DNA from: Micromonospora humi
Lineage (GTDB): Bacteria; Actinomycetota; Actinomycetes; Mycobacteriales; Micromonosporaceae
Direction of reading: 5' to 3'
Assembly: GCF_900090105.1 (NCBI RefSeq)
Contig: NZ_FMDM01000002.1
Coordinates: 540,753-604,752, forward strand
Length of the DNA: 64,000 bases
In this document: positions 1 through 8,424 of the stretch, in pieces
Layout: each line of letters starts with the position of its first letter
How positions within the stretch are numbered: position 1 is the stretch's first letter
Translations under genes and position numbers: made by a program
Notes under the pieces: model-generated
What the model saw: the letters and a program-made list of their open reading frames with translations, nothing else
Database searches by the model: none
Told to the model about the DNA's origin: nothing

Positions 1-1283
1 CGCCCCGCCTCGTGGCAGCGACTGATCTCGTCGACCAGCGCCTCCTCCTTCTCGGCGCGGGTGGCGTAGATGCGGTCCGGCTCGTCCTCCCGTACGCACG
101 GGGTGTTCGGCGGGATCACCGCCACCTCGAGGCCGAAGAACTCGCGGAGCTGGTCGCCGACGAGCACCGCGGTCGCGGTCATCCCGCAGACCGTCGGGTA
201 GAGCGCGATGAAGGCCTGGACGGTGACCGTGCCCAGCACCTCGCCCTCGGCGGTGGCGTCCAGCCCCTCCTTCGCCTCGACCGCGGCCTGCAGGCCGTCC
301 GGCCAGCGGCGGCGCTGGGCGACCCGGCCGCGCATCTCGTCGATCAGCTCGACCGAGTCGTCCCGGACGATGTAGTCGACGTCGCGGTGCAGCAGGGCGT
401 GCGCGTGCAGCGCCACGTTCACCGCGGAGAGCTGCCCGACGTGCTCGGCGTCGTAGAGGTCGATGCCGCCCAGCTTGGCCTCGACGGTGGCCAGGCCCAG
501 CGAGGTGAAGGCGACGCTGCGGCCGTCCTCGGCGACGGTGTAGTGCTTGCCCTTGCGCAGGCCGCGCACCAGCGCGGCGGCGGCGTGCACCGGATCCTGC
601 TCGCCCGGCACCGCGCCGGCGAGCACCATCGGCACCCGCGCCTCGTCGATGAGGATCGAGTCGGCCTCGTCGACGATCGCGGTCTTCAGCGGCGGCTGCA
701 CCCGGTCGGCCAGGTCGGTGGCGAGCTGGTCGCGCAGGTAGTCGAAGCCGGCCTCGCTGACCGCGACGTAGGTGACGTCGCAGCCGTACGCGGCGCGCCG
801 CTCCTGCGGCGTGGAGGCCTCGTTGACCCACCCGACGGTGAGCCCGAGCAGGGTGTAGACCGGCTCCATCCACTCCGCGTCGCGGCGGGCCAGGTAGTCG
901 TTGACGGTGAGCACGTGAACCGGGCCGTTGCCCAGCCGCACGTGCCCGTAGGCGGCGACGGTCGCGGTGAGCGTCTTGCCCTCACCGGTGGCCATCTCCG
1001 CGACCTTGCCGGAGAGCAGCGCCATGGCGCCGAGCAGCTGCACGTCGTAGGGGCGCTGGTCGAGCCCGCGACGGGCCGCCTCACGCCCGACGGCGCAGAT
1101 CTCCTCGTACTTCTCGGCCCGGCCGGCGGCCTCGGTCAGCTCGGCGTCGGAGAGCTGCTCCAGCTCGGCCTCCCGGGCCTCGATCGCCGGCAGCAGCTTC
1201 TCCAGCGGAGCCAGGTCGACAGTCGTCCCCGGGCGCTGGAGGAAGCGGCGGAACCTGGTCTTCATCCGTTGCGACACACCCAT
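1..1283 (-). CDS. secA2: Accessory preprotein translocase ATPase SecA2, C-terminus cut by window edge
   Basis: N-terminal 427 residues of a SecA-type ATPase, which drives export of a subset of proteins through the Sec channel at the cytoplasmic membrane. The Walker A region reads MATGEGKTLTATVAAYG near residue 90, followed by the SecA-typical HVLTVNDYLARRDAEWM, then VDEADSILIDEAR (DEAD box) and the preprotein cross-linking domain. An accessory SecA2 is preferred to housekeeping SecA because the start is MGVSQRMKTRFRRFLQRPGT rather than the usual housekeeping N-terminus, a family-level inference. ATG at 1283 is chosen; ATG at 1265 (MKTRF) is an alternative. The gene lies 53 bp downstream of the ABC exporter on the same strand and is probably co-transcribed. 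The reading frame is open to base 1. Confidence 0.9.
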   Translation of the reverse strand, partial: MGVSQRMKTRFRRFLQRPGTTVDLAPLEKLLPAIEAREAELEQLSDAELTEAAGRAEKYEEICAVGREAARRGLDQRPYDVQLLGAMALLSGKVAEMATGEGKTLTATVAAYGHVRLGNGPVHVLTVNDYLARRDAEWMEPVYTLLGLTVGWVNEASTPQERRAAYGCDVTYVAVSEAGFDYLRDQLATDLADRVQPPLKTAIVDEADSILIDEARVPMVLAGAVPGEQDPVHAAAALVRGLRKGKHYTVAEDGRSVAFTSLGLATVEAKLGGIDLYDAEHVGQLSAVNVALHAHALLHRDVDYIVRDDSVELIDEMRGRVAQRRRWPDGLQAAVEAKEGLDATAEGEVLGTVTVQAFIALYPTVCGMTATAVLVGDQLREFFGLEVAVIPPNTPCVREDEPDRIYATRAEKEEALVDEISRCHEAG

Positions 1284-1336
1284 GAGCCGCAACGGTACGC
1301 GAACCGGAGCCGATTGTGACCCCCGCCCCGGACGGA

Positions 1337-3082
1337 TCAGGCCACGAGCAGTTGGTGCGTGGCCAACTCCCGGTAGAGCGGGCTGGTGGTGGTCAGCTCG
1401 TCATGCGTGCCGACCGCGACCACCCGGCCGCCGTCGAGCACCACGATCTGGTCGGCGTCCACCACGGTGGAGAGGCGGTGCGCCACGATCACCAGGGTGC
1501 GGCGCACCGCGACCGCGTCGATGGCCCGGCGCAACGCCGCCTCGTTGCGCGCGTCGAGGTTGCTGGTGGGCTCGTCGAGCAGCAGCACCGGCGGCCCGGC
1601 CAGCAGCGCCCGGGCGATGGCCAGCCGCTGCCGTTCCCCGCCGGAGAGCAGCACGCCGCCCTCCCCCACCTGCACGTCCAGCCCGTCGGCGGTCCGGTCG
1701 GCCAGGTGGCCCAGGTTCACCTCGTCGAGCACCGCGCGCAGCCGGTCGTCGGTGGCGTCGGGCGCGGTGATGAGGAGGTTGTCGCGCAGCGTGCCGGCGA
1801 GCACCGGCGCCTCCTGCTCGACGTAGCCGAGCCGGGCGCGCAGCGCGTCCCGGGGCAGCTCCCGCACGTCCACGCCGTCCAGGCGCACGGCGCCCTCGTC
1901 CACCTCGTAGAAGCGCTCGACCAGGGCCAGCAGCGTGGACTTGCCGGCGCCGGACGGACCGACCAGGGCGGTCCGGGTGCCGGCCGGCACGGTGAAGCTC
2001 ACCTCGCGCAGCACCGGCGGGCCGCCCGGGTAGCCGAATCCGACCCGGTCGAACTCGACCCGGGCCGGTACGCCGGCGGACGGTGCGACAGTCGCGGAGG
2101 GGCGGTCGTCGCCCCCCTCGTCCGGCACGGCGAGGATCTCCTCGATCCGGGCCAGTGCGCCCAGGCCGCTCTGCAACTGGGTGTACGCGTGCACCGCCTG
2201 GCCCAGCGGCAGCACCAGGAAGAACAGGAACATCACGAACGCGACCAGGTCGCCCACGCTGATCGCCCCCGCCGCCACCCGGGCCCCGCCCACGGCCAGC
2301 ACCAGCAGGAACGCGCCCTGCACGGTGACCGCGCTGACCGGGCCCACCACCGCCTCGGCCCGGGCCACCCCGAGCCCGGCCCGGTACGCCGCGGTCGCGC
2401 TCGCCACCACCGTGCCGGTCTCCCGACCCTCGGCGCGGCTGGCCCGGATGGTCCGCGCGGCGGAGATCGCCCGCTCGACGGCCGAGGTCATCTCGCCGAC
2501 GCGTTCCTGCGCACGCCGGGCCAGCCCCCGCACCCGGCGCGCGACGGTGACCGCGAACACCACACCGACCGCGACCGCGCCCAGCGTCACCCCGAACAGC
2601 AGCGGGTCCAGCAGCAGCATCGCGGTGCCGGCGCCGACCACCATCACCGCCCCGGTGACGGTCTCGAAGAGACCGGACGTGACCACCGCCCGCAACAGGG
2701 TGGTGTCGGCGCCCACCCGGGACAGCAGGTCGCCGGTGCGCCGCCGGTCGTACTCCACGATCGGCAGCCGCAGCAGGTGCCCGGCCAGCCGCCGGCGGAC
2801 ACCCAGGACGAGCCCCTCGGCGGTGCGTTGCAGCAGGAAGTCGCGGAGCCCGCCGAGCAGCGCCCCGGCCACCACCAGGGCGACCAACGCGACCACCAGC
2901 GCGGCGGCCGGGCGGTCGGCGGTGATCCGGTCCAGCACGGTGCGGGTGAGCAGCGGCTGGGCGAGCGCGGCGACGGACCCGGTGAGCGACAGCGCGCCCA
3001 CCGCGGCCAGGGTGCCGCGGTGGGCGCGCAGGTAGGGCAGCAGAGCGGCGAGCCCCGGCGTCGGGCCGGCTTCGGCGGTCAT
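1337..3082 (-). CDS. ABC transporter, fused membrane and ATP-binding domains (exporter type)
   Basis: 581-aa half-transporter of the MsbA/multidrug-exporter type. The N-terminal half (about residues 15-310) holds six predicted membrane helices. The C-terminal half is a nucleotide-binding domain with Walker A GPSGAGKST, ABC signature LSGGERQR, Walker B VLLLDEPTS and the H-loop VIVAHRLST. It probably works as a homodimer, or with a partner encoded elsewhere; the substrate cannot be read from the sequence. The gene lies between the MDR dehydrogenase (52 bp gap) and secA2 (53 bp gap) on the minus strand. The ATG at 3082 has no clear ribosome binding site but a TACGGT hexamer 6 nt upstream, so the mRNA is probably leaderless. 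Confidence 0.9.
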   Translation of the reverse strand: MTAEAGPTPGLAALLPYLRAHRGTLAAVGALSLTGSVAALAQPLLTRTVLDRITADRPAAALVVALVALVVAGALLGGLRDFLLQRTAEGLVLGVRRRLAGHLLRLPIVEYDRRRTGDLLSRVGADTTLLRAVVTSGLFETVTGAVMVVGAGTAMLLLDPLLFGVTLGAVAVGVVFAVTVARRVRGLARRAQERVGEMTSAVERAISAARTIRASRAEGRETGTVVASATAAYRAGLGVARAEAVVGPVSAVTVQGAFLLVLAVGGARVAAGAISVGDLVAFVMFLFFLVLPLGQAVHAYTQLQSGLGALARIEEILAVPDEGGDDRPSATVAPSAGVPARVEFDRVGFGYPGGPPVLREVSFTVPAGTRTALVGPSGAGKSTLLALVERFYEVDEGAVRLDGVDVRELPRDALRARLGYVEQEAPVLAGTLRDNLLITAPDATDDRLRAVLDEVNLGHLADRTADGLDVQVGEGGVLLSGGERQRLAIARALLAGPPVLLLDEPTSNLDARNEAALRRAIDAVAVRRTLVIVAHRLSTVVDADQIVVLDGGRVVAVGTHDELTTTSPLYRELATHQLLVA

Positions 3083-3088
3083 GACCGA

Positions 3089-3094
3089 ACCGTA
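3089..3094 (-). promoter_or_regulatory. Predicted -10 hexamer of a leaderless promoter
   Basis: TACGGT (TAnnnT) on the minus strand with 6 nt before the ATG at 3082. This is the geometry expected when transcription starts at the first base of the start codon. It suggests the ABC exporter (and secA2) can be transcribed independently of the Gfo/Idh-MDR pair upstream. Confidence 0.5.
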
Positions 3095-3134
3095 TCCGGA
3101 CCCCGCACCGGGCCGGCCGGTCGCCGCTCCGGGG

Positions 3135-4223
3135 TCAGCCGGTCAGGACCACCTGAAGCTCCGAGCGGCGGCGCTCCGCCAGGTCGGTGAGCAGGGCCGG
3201 CGCCTCGTCCAGCGGCACCACCGCGGAGACCAGGTGCTTGCGGATCTGGTCGCCGTACTGGCGCAGCAGCTCCACCGTCTCGGCGGAGAGCCGCTCCCGG
3301 TCCCAGGTCGGGGCGAGCCCGCGCGGCACCCGCCCGATCTGCGCGCAGCGCAGCGACAGGCCGTTGTGGTGGAACTCCTCGCCGAGCCGGACCGCGTCCG
3401 CGCCGCCCTGGTAGAAGGCCAGGTCGATCACCGTGCCCTGGGGCCGCAGCAGGCGCAGCGCGAGCTGCAACGCCCAGTCCTGGCCCCGGCACTGGAAGAC
3501 CACGTCCGCGCCCCGGTCACCGGCGGCGTGGTTCCAGCGGGTCTTGAGCACCACGGCCGGGTCGTCCGCCTCCGGGTCGAGCGTCTCCAGGCCGAGCGAC
3601 TCGGCCACCTGCCGGCGGGCCGGGGTCGGGTCCACCACGACCACCGAGGCGGCGCCGTGCCGGCGGGCGAACAGCGCGGTGAGCAGCGCGACCACGCCGC
3701 TGCCGACCACCGCCACCCGCCGTCCCCGGACGCCGTCGCCGAGGGTACGCACGTCGGCGCCGCACAGGTCCGCCGCGGCGTGCAGCAGGCCGTTGGCGCA
3801 GATCGGACCCATGTGCGCGACGTAGACGCCGAGCAGCGGATCGAGGTCGTCGGGCAGCGGCACGAACCGCTCGGCGACCGGGTCGGCGACCCAGCCGCTG
3901 CGGTGCCCGTACGTCATCGCGCCGACCGTGCCCACCGCGATCGCCGGGGTGCGGCTCTCCACCACCCGGCCGACCTGCATGTAGCCGAGGCGCTCGACCG
4001 GGTACGGCGTGCTCGCCGAGCCCGGCCGGAACAGCCCGAGGCCGGCGTCCCAGGTGACGTGCAGGTAGGGGTTGGTGCCCTTGACGAAGCTCAGCTCGGT
4101 GCCGGCGGACACGCCGCTGTAGAGCGTCTCCACCCGGAACATGCCGTCGCGCAGCTCGGGCGCGTCCCGTTCGACCAGCTCGACCCGGCCGGGTCCGCTG
4201 ACCACCACCACCCGGTCACGCAT
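3135..4223 (-). CDS. MDR-family dehydrogenase (alcohol/threonine dehydrogenase-like), zinc ligand lost
   Basis: 362-aa medium-chain dehydrogenase/reductase. The N-terminal GroES-like domain carries LYSGVSAGTELSFVKGT where a catalytic zinc-binding Cys would normally be. The Rossmann domain has RVAVVGSGVVALLTALFARR and a VVVVDPTPARRQVAESLG stretch, so NAD(P) binding is clear. The missing Cys suggests a zinc-independent oxidoreductase. The same GVSAGTE signature is known from MDR proteins encoded with, or fused to, Gfo/Idh/MocA dehydrogenases. It overlaps the upstream Gfo/Idh gene by 8 nt, so translation is probably coupled and the two enzymes likely act on the same sugar or polyol. Substrate unknown. 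Confidence 0.85.
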   Translation of the reverse strand: MRDRVVVVSGPGRVELVERDAPELRDGMFRVETLYSGVSAGTELSFVKGTNPYLHVTWDAGLGLFRPGSASTPYPVERLGYMQVGRVVESRTPAIAVGTVGAMTYGHRSGWVADPVAERFVPLPDDLDPLLGVYVAHMGPICANGLLHAAADLCGADVRTLGDGVRGRRVAVVGSGVVALLTALFARRHGAASVVVVDPTPARRQVAESLGLETLDPEADDPAVVLKTRWNHAAGDRGADVVFQCRGQDWALQLALRLLRPQGTVIDLAFYQGGADAVRLGEEFHHNGLSLRCAQIGRVPRGLAPTWDRERLSAETVELLRQYGDQIRKHLVSAVVPLDEAPALLTDLAERRRSELQVVLTG

Positions 4224-5235
4224 CGACCGTCACCCCCGCGTCCGCGTCCGCCACCGCGGCGGTGAGCCGGGCCGCCGGGCCGGTCGGCAGCGCCACCGGC
4301 CGGCCGGTCCGCGCCGACTCGGCCACCGCGAGCGCGAGCCGCTGGGTGCGCAGCGCCTCGGCGTACGGGACCCGCACGTCGTCGCCGACGCCGCGTACCG
4401 CGTCGACGAAGGCCCGGTCGACCGCTACCCGGGCGGCGTCCGGGTCGGCGGGCAGGTGCCGCTCGCCGTCGGCGTCGCGGATCGTCAGGCCGTCCTCGGC
4501 CAGCGACAACGCCAGCCCGTCGGCGAGGATCTCCAGGCCGGCCCGGTGCTTCCAGGTGAGCACGCAGGCCGCGGCGAGCGTGCCGACCGCCCCGGAGGCG
4601 AACCGCAGCGTGGCGGCGGTCACCGAGTCGATGTCGGCGCCCTCGACCGGCGGCGGGGTGCCGTCGCCGTACGCGGTCACCTCGGTGACCTCGCCGACCA
4701 GCAGCCGGACCAGGTCGAGCACGTGCGCGGCCTGCTCCACCACCGGCCCGCCGGAGCGGTCCCGCCGCGCCCACCAGGCCACCGGCGGCACCTTGTCGAG
4801 CCAGGCGCCGTTGACCATCCGCACCGGCCGGTCGGCGAGCAGCCGCCGCGCCTCCTCCACCACGTGCAGGTAGCGCCAGTGGTGCCCGACGCCGGTGCGC
4901 AGCCCGGCCCGCTGTACCAGGCCGGCGATCCGCTCGGCCGTCTCCAGGTCGACCGCCACCGGCTTCTCCACGAACATCGGCACGCCGGCGGCGATCACCG
5001 CCTCCTCGGCCGGGCCGTGCGCGAACGGCGGCACGCACACGTACACCGCGTCCGGGCCGGCGGCGAGCAGCTCGGCCACGTCCGGGAAGACCCGCCCGCC
5101 GTACGTGCCGGCGAGCGCCTCCGCCGCCTGGGGCGCCACGTCCGTCACGCCGAGCAGTTCCACGTCCTCGAAGCCCGTGAGCACGCGGGCGTGGCGTTGC
5201 GCCACCCCGCCGGCCCCGACCAGTCCCACCCGCAT
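4216..5235 (-). CDS. Gfo/Idh/MocA family oxidoreductase
   Basis: 339-aa NAD(P)-dependent sugar or cyclitol dehydrogenase. The N-terminal Rossmann motif is VGLVGAGGVAQRHARVL; the family EKP motif is seen in MFVEKPVAVDLETAERI, and VGHHWRYLHVVEEARRL follows. The C-terminal half is the substrate/dimer domain. ATG 5235 is preceded by GAGAGGGCGG. It is the first gene of a minus-strand set (Gfo/Idh, MDR, ABC, secA2) and is divergent from gpgS. The context of two sugar oxidoreductases facing two glycosyltransferases points to modified-sugar or glycoconjugate synthesis; the substrate is not determined. Confidence 0.88.
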   Translation of the reverse strand: MRVGLVGAGGVAQRHARVLTGFEDVELLGVTDVAPQAAEALAGTYGGRVFPDVAELLAAGPDAVYVCVPPFAHGPAEEAVIAAGVPMFVEKPVAVDLETAERIAGLVQRAGLRTGVGHHWRYLHVVEEARRLLADRPVRMVNGAWLDKVPPVAWWARRDRSGGPVVEQAAHVLDLVRLLVGEVTEVTAYGDGTPPPVEGADIDSVTAATLRFASGAVGTLAAACVLTWKHRAGLEILADGLALSLAEDGLTIRDADGERHLPADPDAARVAVDRAFVDAVRGVGDDVRVPYAEALRTQRLALAVAESARTGRPVALPTGPAARLTAAVADADAGVTVDA

Positions 5236-5440
5236 CCGACCGCCCTCTCACCGTGACTGACAAGCTGCGGAAAGCACTCCCCCGGCCGGCTCCGCGGCAA
5301 ACCGGCGCGGCCCGCAACGTGACGTTCATCTGCCGGGAACCGACCGGTACGCACCTAGTGATCAAGTAGTTGAGCATTATCCGGTTAGCGCGGGCTCGCC
5401 ACTGGGAAACAAGAGTCCGCGATTCCGCCACTAATGGGGG

Positions 5441-6460
5441 GTGCCCGTGCGGGAATCAGATTCGACCGTCTCACCGGTGGTGGAGGCGTGGGCCACGTAC
5501 CGCACCAGCACGGCCGACGACTGGCCGGCGGGGCGGCTGCTGGGTGCCAAGGGAGCCAGCCGGGTCAGCGTGGTGCTGCCGGCCCGGAACGAGGAGGCCA
5601 CGGTCGGCGCGATCGTGTCGACCATCCGCGAGCACCTGATGGACCGGGTGCCGCTGGTCGACGAGCTGATCGTGGTGGACTCGCGGTCCACCGACCGGAC
5701 CGCGCAGGTGGCGCGCGCGGCCGGCGCCGAGGTGGTGGGGCAGGACGCGATGACGCGTGGGCTGCCGCGGCTGGCCGGCAAGGGCGACGCGCTCTGGGCC
5801 GGGCTGGCCGCCGCCGAGGGGGACGTGGTGGCGTTCATCGACGCCGACCTGCGTGAGTTCCGGCCGCACTTCGTCACCGGTCTGCTCGGGCCGCTGCTCA
5901 CCGACCCGGGGGTGGAGTTCGTCAAGGGCTTCTACCACCGCCCGCTGGTCGGCGCGACGAGCGTGGAGCCCGACGGCGGCGGCCGGGTGACGGAGCTGAT
6001 GGCCCGGCCGCTGCTCAACCTGTTCTGGCCGGAGCTGGCCGGCTTCGTGCAGCCGCTGGCCGGCGAGTACGCCGGCCGCCGGGAGGTGCTGGAGCGGGTG
6101 CCGTTCGTCACCGGGTACGGCGTCGAGACGGCGATGCTCATCGACCTGCTGGACCTGGTCGGGCTGGACGCGCTGGCCCAGGTCGACCTGGGCGAGCGCA
6201 AGCACCGGCACCAGGACACCGCCGCGCTGGGCCGGATGTCGGCGCAGATCATGCTGACCGCCTGGTCCCGGCTGCAACGGCGAGGGTGGGCCGCGCCGGG
6301 AACGGTCCCGACGCCGCTGCTGACCCAGTTCCGTCGCGGCGGCTCGGAGGCGTTGCCCAACCTGGACCGGGAGATCGTGGTCAACGACGTCTCGGTCGAG
6401 GAACGGCCGCCGCTGGCCGAGCTGCGCCACCGCGTCCCCCGCCGGCGGGTGCCCGCGTGA
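5441..6460 (+). CDS. gpgS: Glucosyl-3-phosphoglycerate synthase
   Basis: 339-aa GT81 enzyme that transfers glucose from a nucleotide sugar to 3-phosphoglycerate, giving glucosyl-3-phosphoglycerate, precursor of glucosylglycerate or methylglucose lipopolysaccharides. Visible signatures: VSVVLPARNEEATVGAIV, ELIVVDSRSTDRT, LAGKGDALWAGL, the metal-binding FIDADLREF, VKGFYHRPL, GGGRVTELMARPLL and LAGEYAGRREVL, in the order of mycobacterial GpgS. The GTG at 5441 gives the full family length; a second GTG at 5447 is possible. The next gene, a GT4 glycosyltransferase, starts 28 bp later, so the two are a probable operon. No glucosyl-3-phosphoglycerate phosphatase (GpgP) is seen nearby. Confidence 0.9.
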   Translation: MPVRESDSTVSPVVEAWATYRTSTADDWPAGRLLGAKGASRVSVVLPARNEEATVGAIVSTIREHLMDRVPLVDELIVVDSRSTDRTAQVARAAGAEVVGQDAMTRGLPRLAGKGDALWAGLAAAEGDVVAFIDADLREFRPHFVTGLLGPLLTDPGVEFVKGFYHRPLVGATSVEPDGGGRVTELMARPLLNLFWPELAGFVQPLAGEYAGRREVLERVPFVTGYGVETAMLIDLLDLVGLDALAQVDLGERKHRHQDTAALGRMSAQIMLTAWSRLQRRGWAAPGTVPTPLLTQFRRGGSEALPNLDREIVVNDVSVEERPPLAELRHRVPRRRVPA

Positions 6461-6488
6461 CAACGACAAGTGAGAGAGAGGGCGGCGC

Positions 6489-7643
6489 ATGACGCTCACC
6501 GTGCTGATGAACGCCGGTCCGTGGCTGTCCGTGCCGCCGCCGGGCTACGGCGGGATCGAGAACGTGATCGCCACGCTGGTGCCGGAGTTGCGCCGGCTCG
6601 GCGTACGGGTGGTGCTGGCCTCGGTGGAGAGCAGCACGCTGCCGGTCGACGAGCGGATCGCGGTCTACCCGGACGGGCAGTTCCACGCGTTGCAGCGGCC
6701 GTACAACCAGGTCTGCGGCGTGTCGCAGGCGCACCTGGCCGGCGTGGTGCGCGAGCTGCACCGCCGGGACGACGTCGACCTGGTGCACGACCACGTGGAG
6801 GCCGTCGGGCTGGCCACGCTGGCCGCGATGGGGCCGGACGCGCCGCCGGTGCTGCACACCCTGCACTGGGACCTGGCCAAGCACCCGGAGCTGTACGGCA
6901 ACCTGGACGGCGGCGACCGGGTCCGGGTCAACGGGGTGTCCGCCTCGCAGCTGGCCCGGGCGCCGCGCGCGCTGCGGGACCACTCGGTCGGCCACGTGCA
7001 CCTGTCCACCCCGCTCGCGGTCGACGCGGACCGCCGCCCGGCGGTGGCGAAGGGCGAGCACGTGGTGATCCTCGGCCGGATCAACCCGGGCAAGGGGCAG
7101 GACCTGGGCGCCCGGTTGGCCCGGGAGGTCGGCTTCCCGCTGGTGCTGGCCGGCCCGGTCGGGCCGTACCACCGGCCGGAGGACCTGGCCGCGGCCGGCG
7201 ACGAGGCCCGACAGAATCCGGACGTGCGGTTCTTCCACGAGCACGTCGCCCCGTACGTCGACGGTGACCTGGTGCGCTGGGTGGGCACGGTGGCCGGGCA
7301 GGAGCGCGACGACCTGGTCGCCTCGGCGCGCGCCTCGCTGTTCCCGCTGCGCTGGGAGGAGCCGGGCGGCACCGCGGTGGTGGAGTCGCTGTCGCTCGGC
7401 ACGCCGGTGGTGGCGACCGCCCGCGGCTGCCTGCCGGAACTGATCGAGCACGGCCGCACCGGCCTGCTCACCACCGACGAGGAGGAACTGGGCGAGCTGG
7501 TGCTCGCCGCCGGAGGGCTGGCGGCCGACGAGTGCCGGCGGGTTGCGGCCGAGCGGTTCACCCCGGCCCGGATGGCGCAGCGCTACGTCGAGCTGTACGA
7601 CCGGGTCCGCCAGGGCGCCGCGAAGCCGCTGCAGCTCGCCTGA
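6489..7643 (+). CDS. Glycosyltransferase family 4
   Basis: 384-aa GT-B fold retaining glycosyltransferase. The N-terminal domain has PPPGYGGIENVIATLVPELR and DVDLVHDHVEAVGL; the C-terminal donor-binding domain has VILGRINPGKGQDLGARLA and the GT4 E-x7-E region LRWEEPGGTAVVESLSLGTPV. The start ATG follows GAGAGAGAGGGCGGCGC. It is placed directly after gpgS and is probably co-transcribed, so it may act on a GpgS-derived or related sugar acceptor (inference). Donor and acceptor cannot be read from the sequence. Confidence 0.85.
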   Translation: MTLTVLMNAGPWLSVPPPGYGGIENVIATLVPELRRLGVRVVLASVESSTLPVDERIAVYPDGQFHALQRPYNQVCGVSQAHLAGVVRELHRRDDVDLVHDHVEAVGLATLAAMGPDAPPVLHTLHWDLAKHPELYGNLDGGDRVRVNGVSASQLARAPRALRDHSVGHVHLSTPLAVDADRRPAVAKGEHVVILGRINPGKGQDLGARLAREVGFPLVLAGPVGPYHRPEDLAAAGDEARQNPDVRFFHEHVAPYVDGDLVRWVGTVAGQERDDLVASARASLFPLRWEEPGGTAVVESLSLGTPVVATARGCLPELIEHGRTGLLTTDEEELGELVLAAGGLAADECRRVAAERFTPARMAQRYVELYDRVRQGAAKPLQLA

Positions 7644-7660
7644 GTTCGGCAGCACGTCCA

Positions 7661-7691
7661 CCGGCCCGGCCGCCCCGCGCGGTCGGGCCGG
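7661..7691 (+). terminator. GC-rich hairpin after the GT4 gene
   Basis: An 8-bp perfect stem (CCGGCCCG at 7661-7668 with CGGGCCGG at 7684-7691), extended by three weaker pairs, 18 bp past the stop codon. There is no U-run, as is usual in this genome. It is a plausible transcript end for gpgS-GT4, not proven. Confidence 0.4.
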
Positions 7692-7845
7692 CGCTCGTCC
7701 GGGCCCGGCCGTCGCCCTGGCACGTCCGGATCGACCCGACCGCTCGTTCGGCATCCACTCGGCCCGCCGGCACGGGGCGCTGCCGCTCCGCTCGCCGGTT
7801 TGCCGCAGGCGGCCCGGGGAAACCGGCGGCGGCGAGGAGGTCGGC

Positions 7846-8310
7846 GTGACGAACTCGATGGCGCACTCCCGGGCGCGGCGCAACCCGGCCGACGGCCGCG
7901 CGCCGGTACGCCGGGTCGCCTCGGGGTTCGCCGTGCTCCTGCTGCTGCTCGGCGTGCTGGGCTTCGTGCCCGGGGTCACCAGCGCGTACGCGGAGCTGCG
8001 GTTCGCCGGGCCCGGCTCCGGCGCCCACCTGCTCGGAGTGTTCCAGGTCTCCGCGCTGCAGAACCTCGTCCACCTGGTGTCCGGCGCGGCCGGCCTGGCG
8101 CTGGCCCGCACCGTCGCCGGCGCCCGCGCGTTCCTGCTCGGCGGTGGCGCGGTCTACCTGGTCCTCTGGCTCTACGGCCTGGCCGTCGACCGGCGCAGCG
8201 AGGCGAACGTGCTGGCGCTCGACCGGGCCGACACCTGGCTGCACCTGCTGCTGGGCGCCACCATGCTGGCCCTGGGGCTGTTCGCCGGCCGGCGCGAGCA
8301 CCGCCGCTGA
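7846..8310 (+). CDS. DUF4383 four-helix membrane protein
   Basis: 154-aa integral membrane protein. After a basic N-terminus there are four hydrophobic segments: GFAVLLLLLGVLGFVPGV, the LQNLVHLVSGAAGLALA region, AFLLGGGAVYLVLWLYGLAV and WLHLLLGATMLALGLFAG. The conserved HLVSG and DTWLHLLLG patterns match DUF4383, a family of unknown function common in Actinobacteria. GTG 7846 is chosen because GAGGAGG (7834-7840) lies 5 nt upstream; the frame is open further upstream but has no better start. It stands alone between the gpgS unit and a signalling gene. Confidence 0.75.
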   Translation: MTNSMAHSRARRNPADGRAPVRRVASGFAVLLLLLGVLGFVPGVTSAYAELRFAGPGSGAHLLGVFQVSALQNLVHLVSGAAGLALARTVAGARAFLLGGGAVYLVLWLYGLAVDRRSEANVLALDRADTWLHLLLGATMLALGLFAGRREHRR

Positions 8311-8424
8311 CCTGCGCGCACTCCCGACGCGCGGCGGCGACGTGACGTGCGGGGTGCCCGGTTTCGGTGGCCCGGGGCCCGGGTACGTCGGTAGTCCTCC
8401 CGACGAGTTGGAAACGAGGACCCG

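Noticed and set aside
12..1319. Plus-strand open frame of 435 codons at the left edge
   Set aside because: It is the antisense of a clear secA2 gene (Walker A, DEAD-type motifs) on the minus strand; the plus-strand product is Arg/Leu/Val-rich without domains.
3135..4223. Zinc-dependent alcohol dehydrogenase
   Set aside because: The catalytic Cys region reads GVSAGTE, so the usual catalytic zinc ligand is absent.
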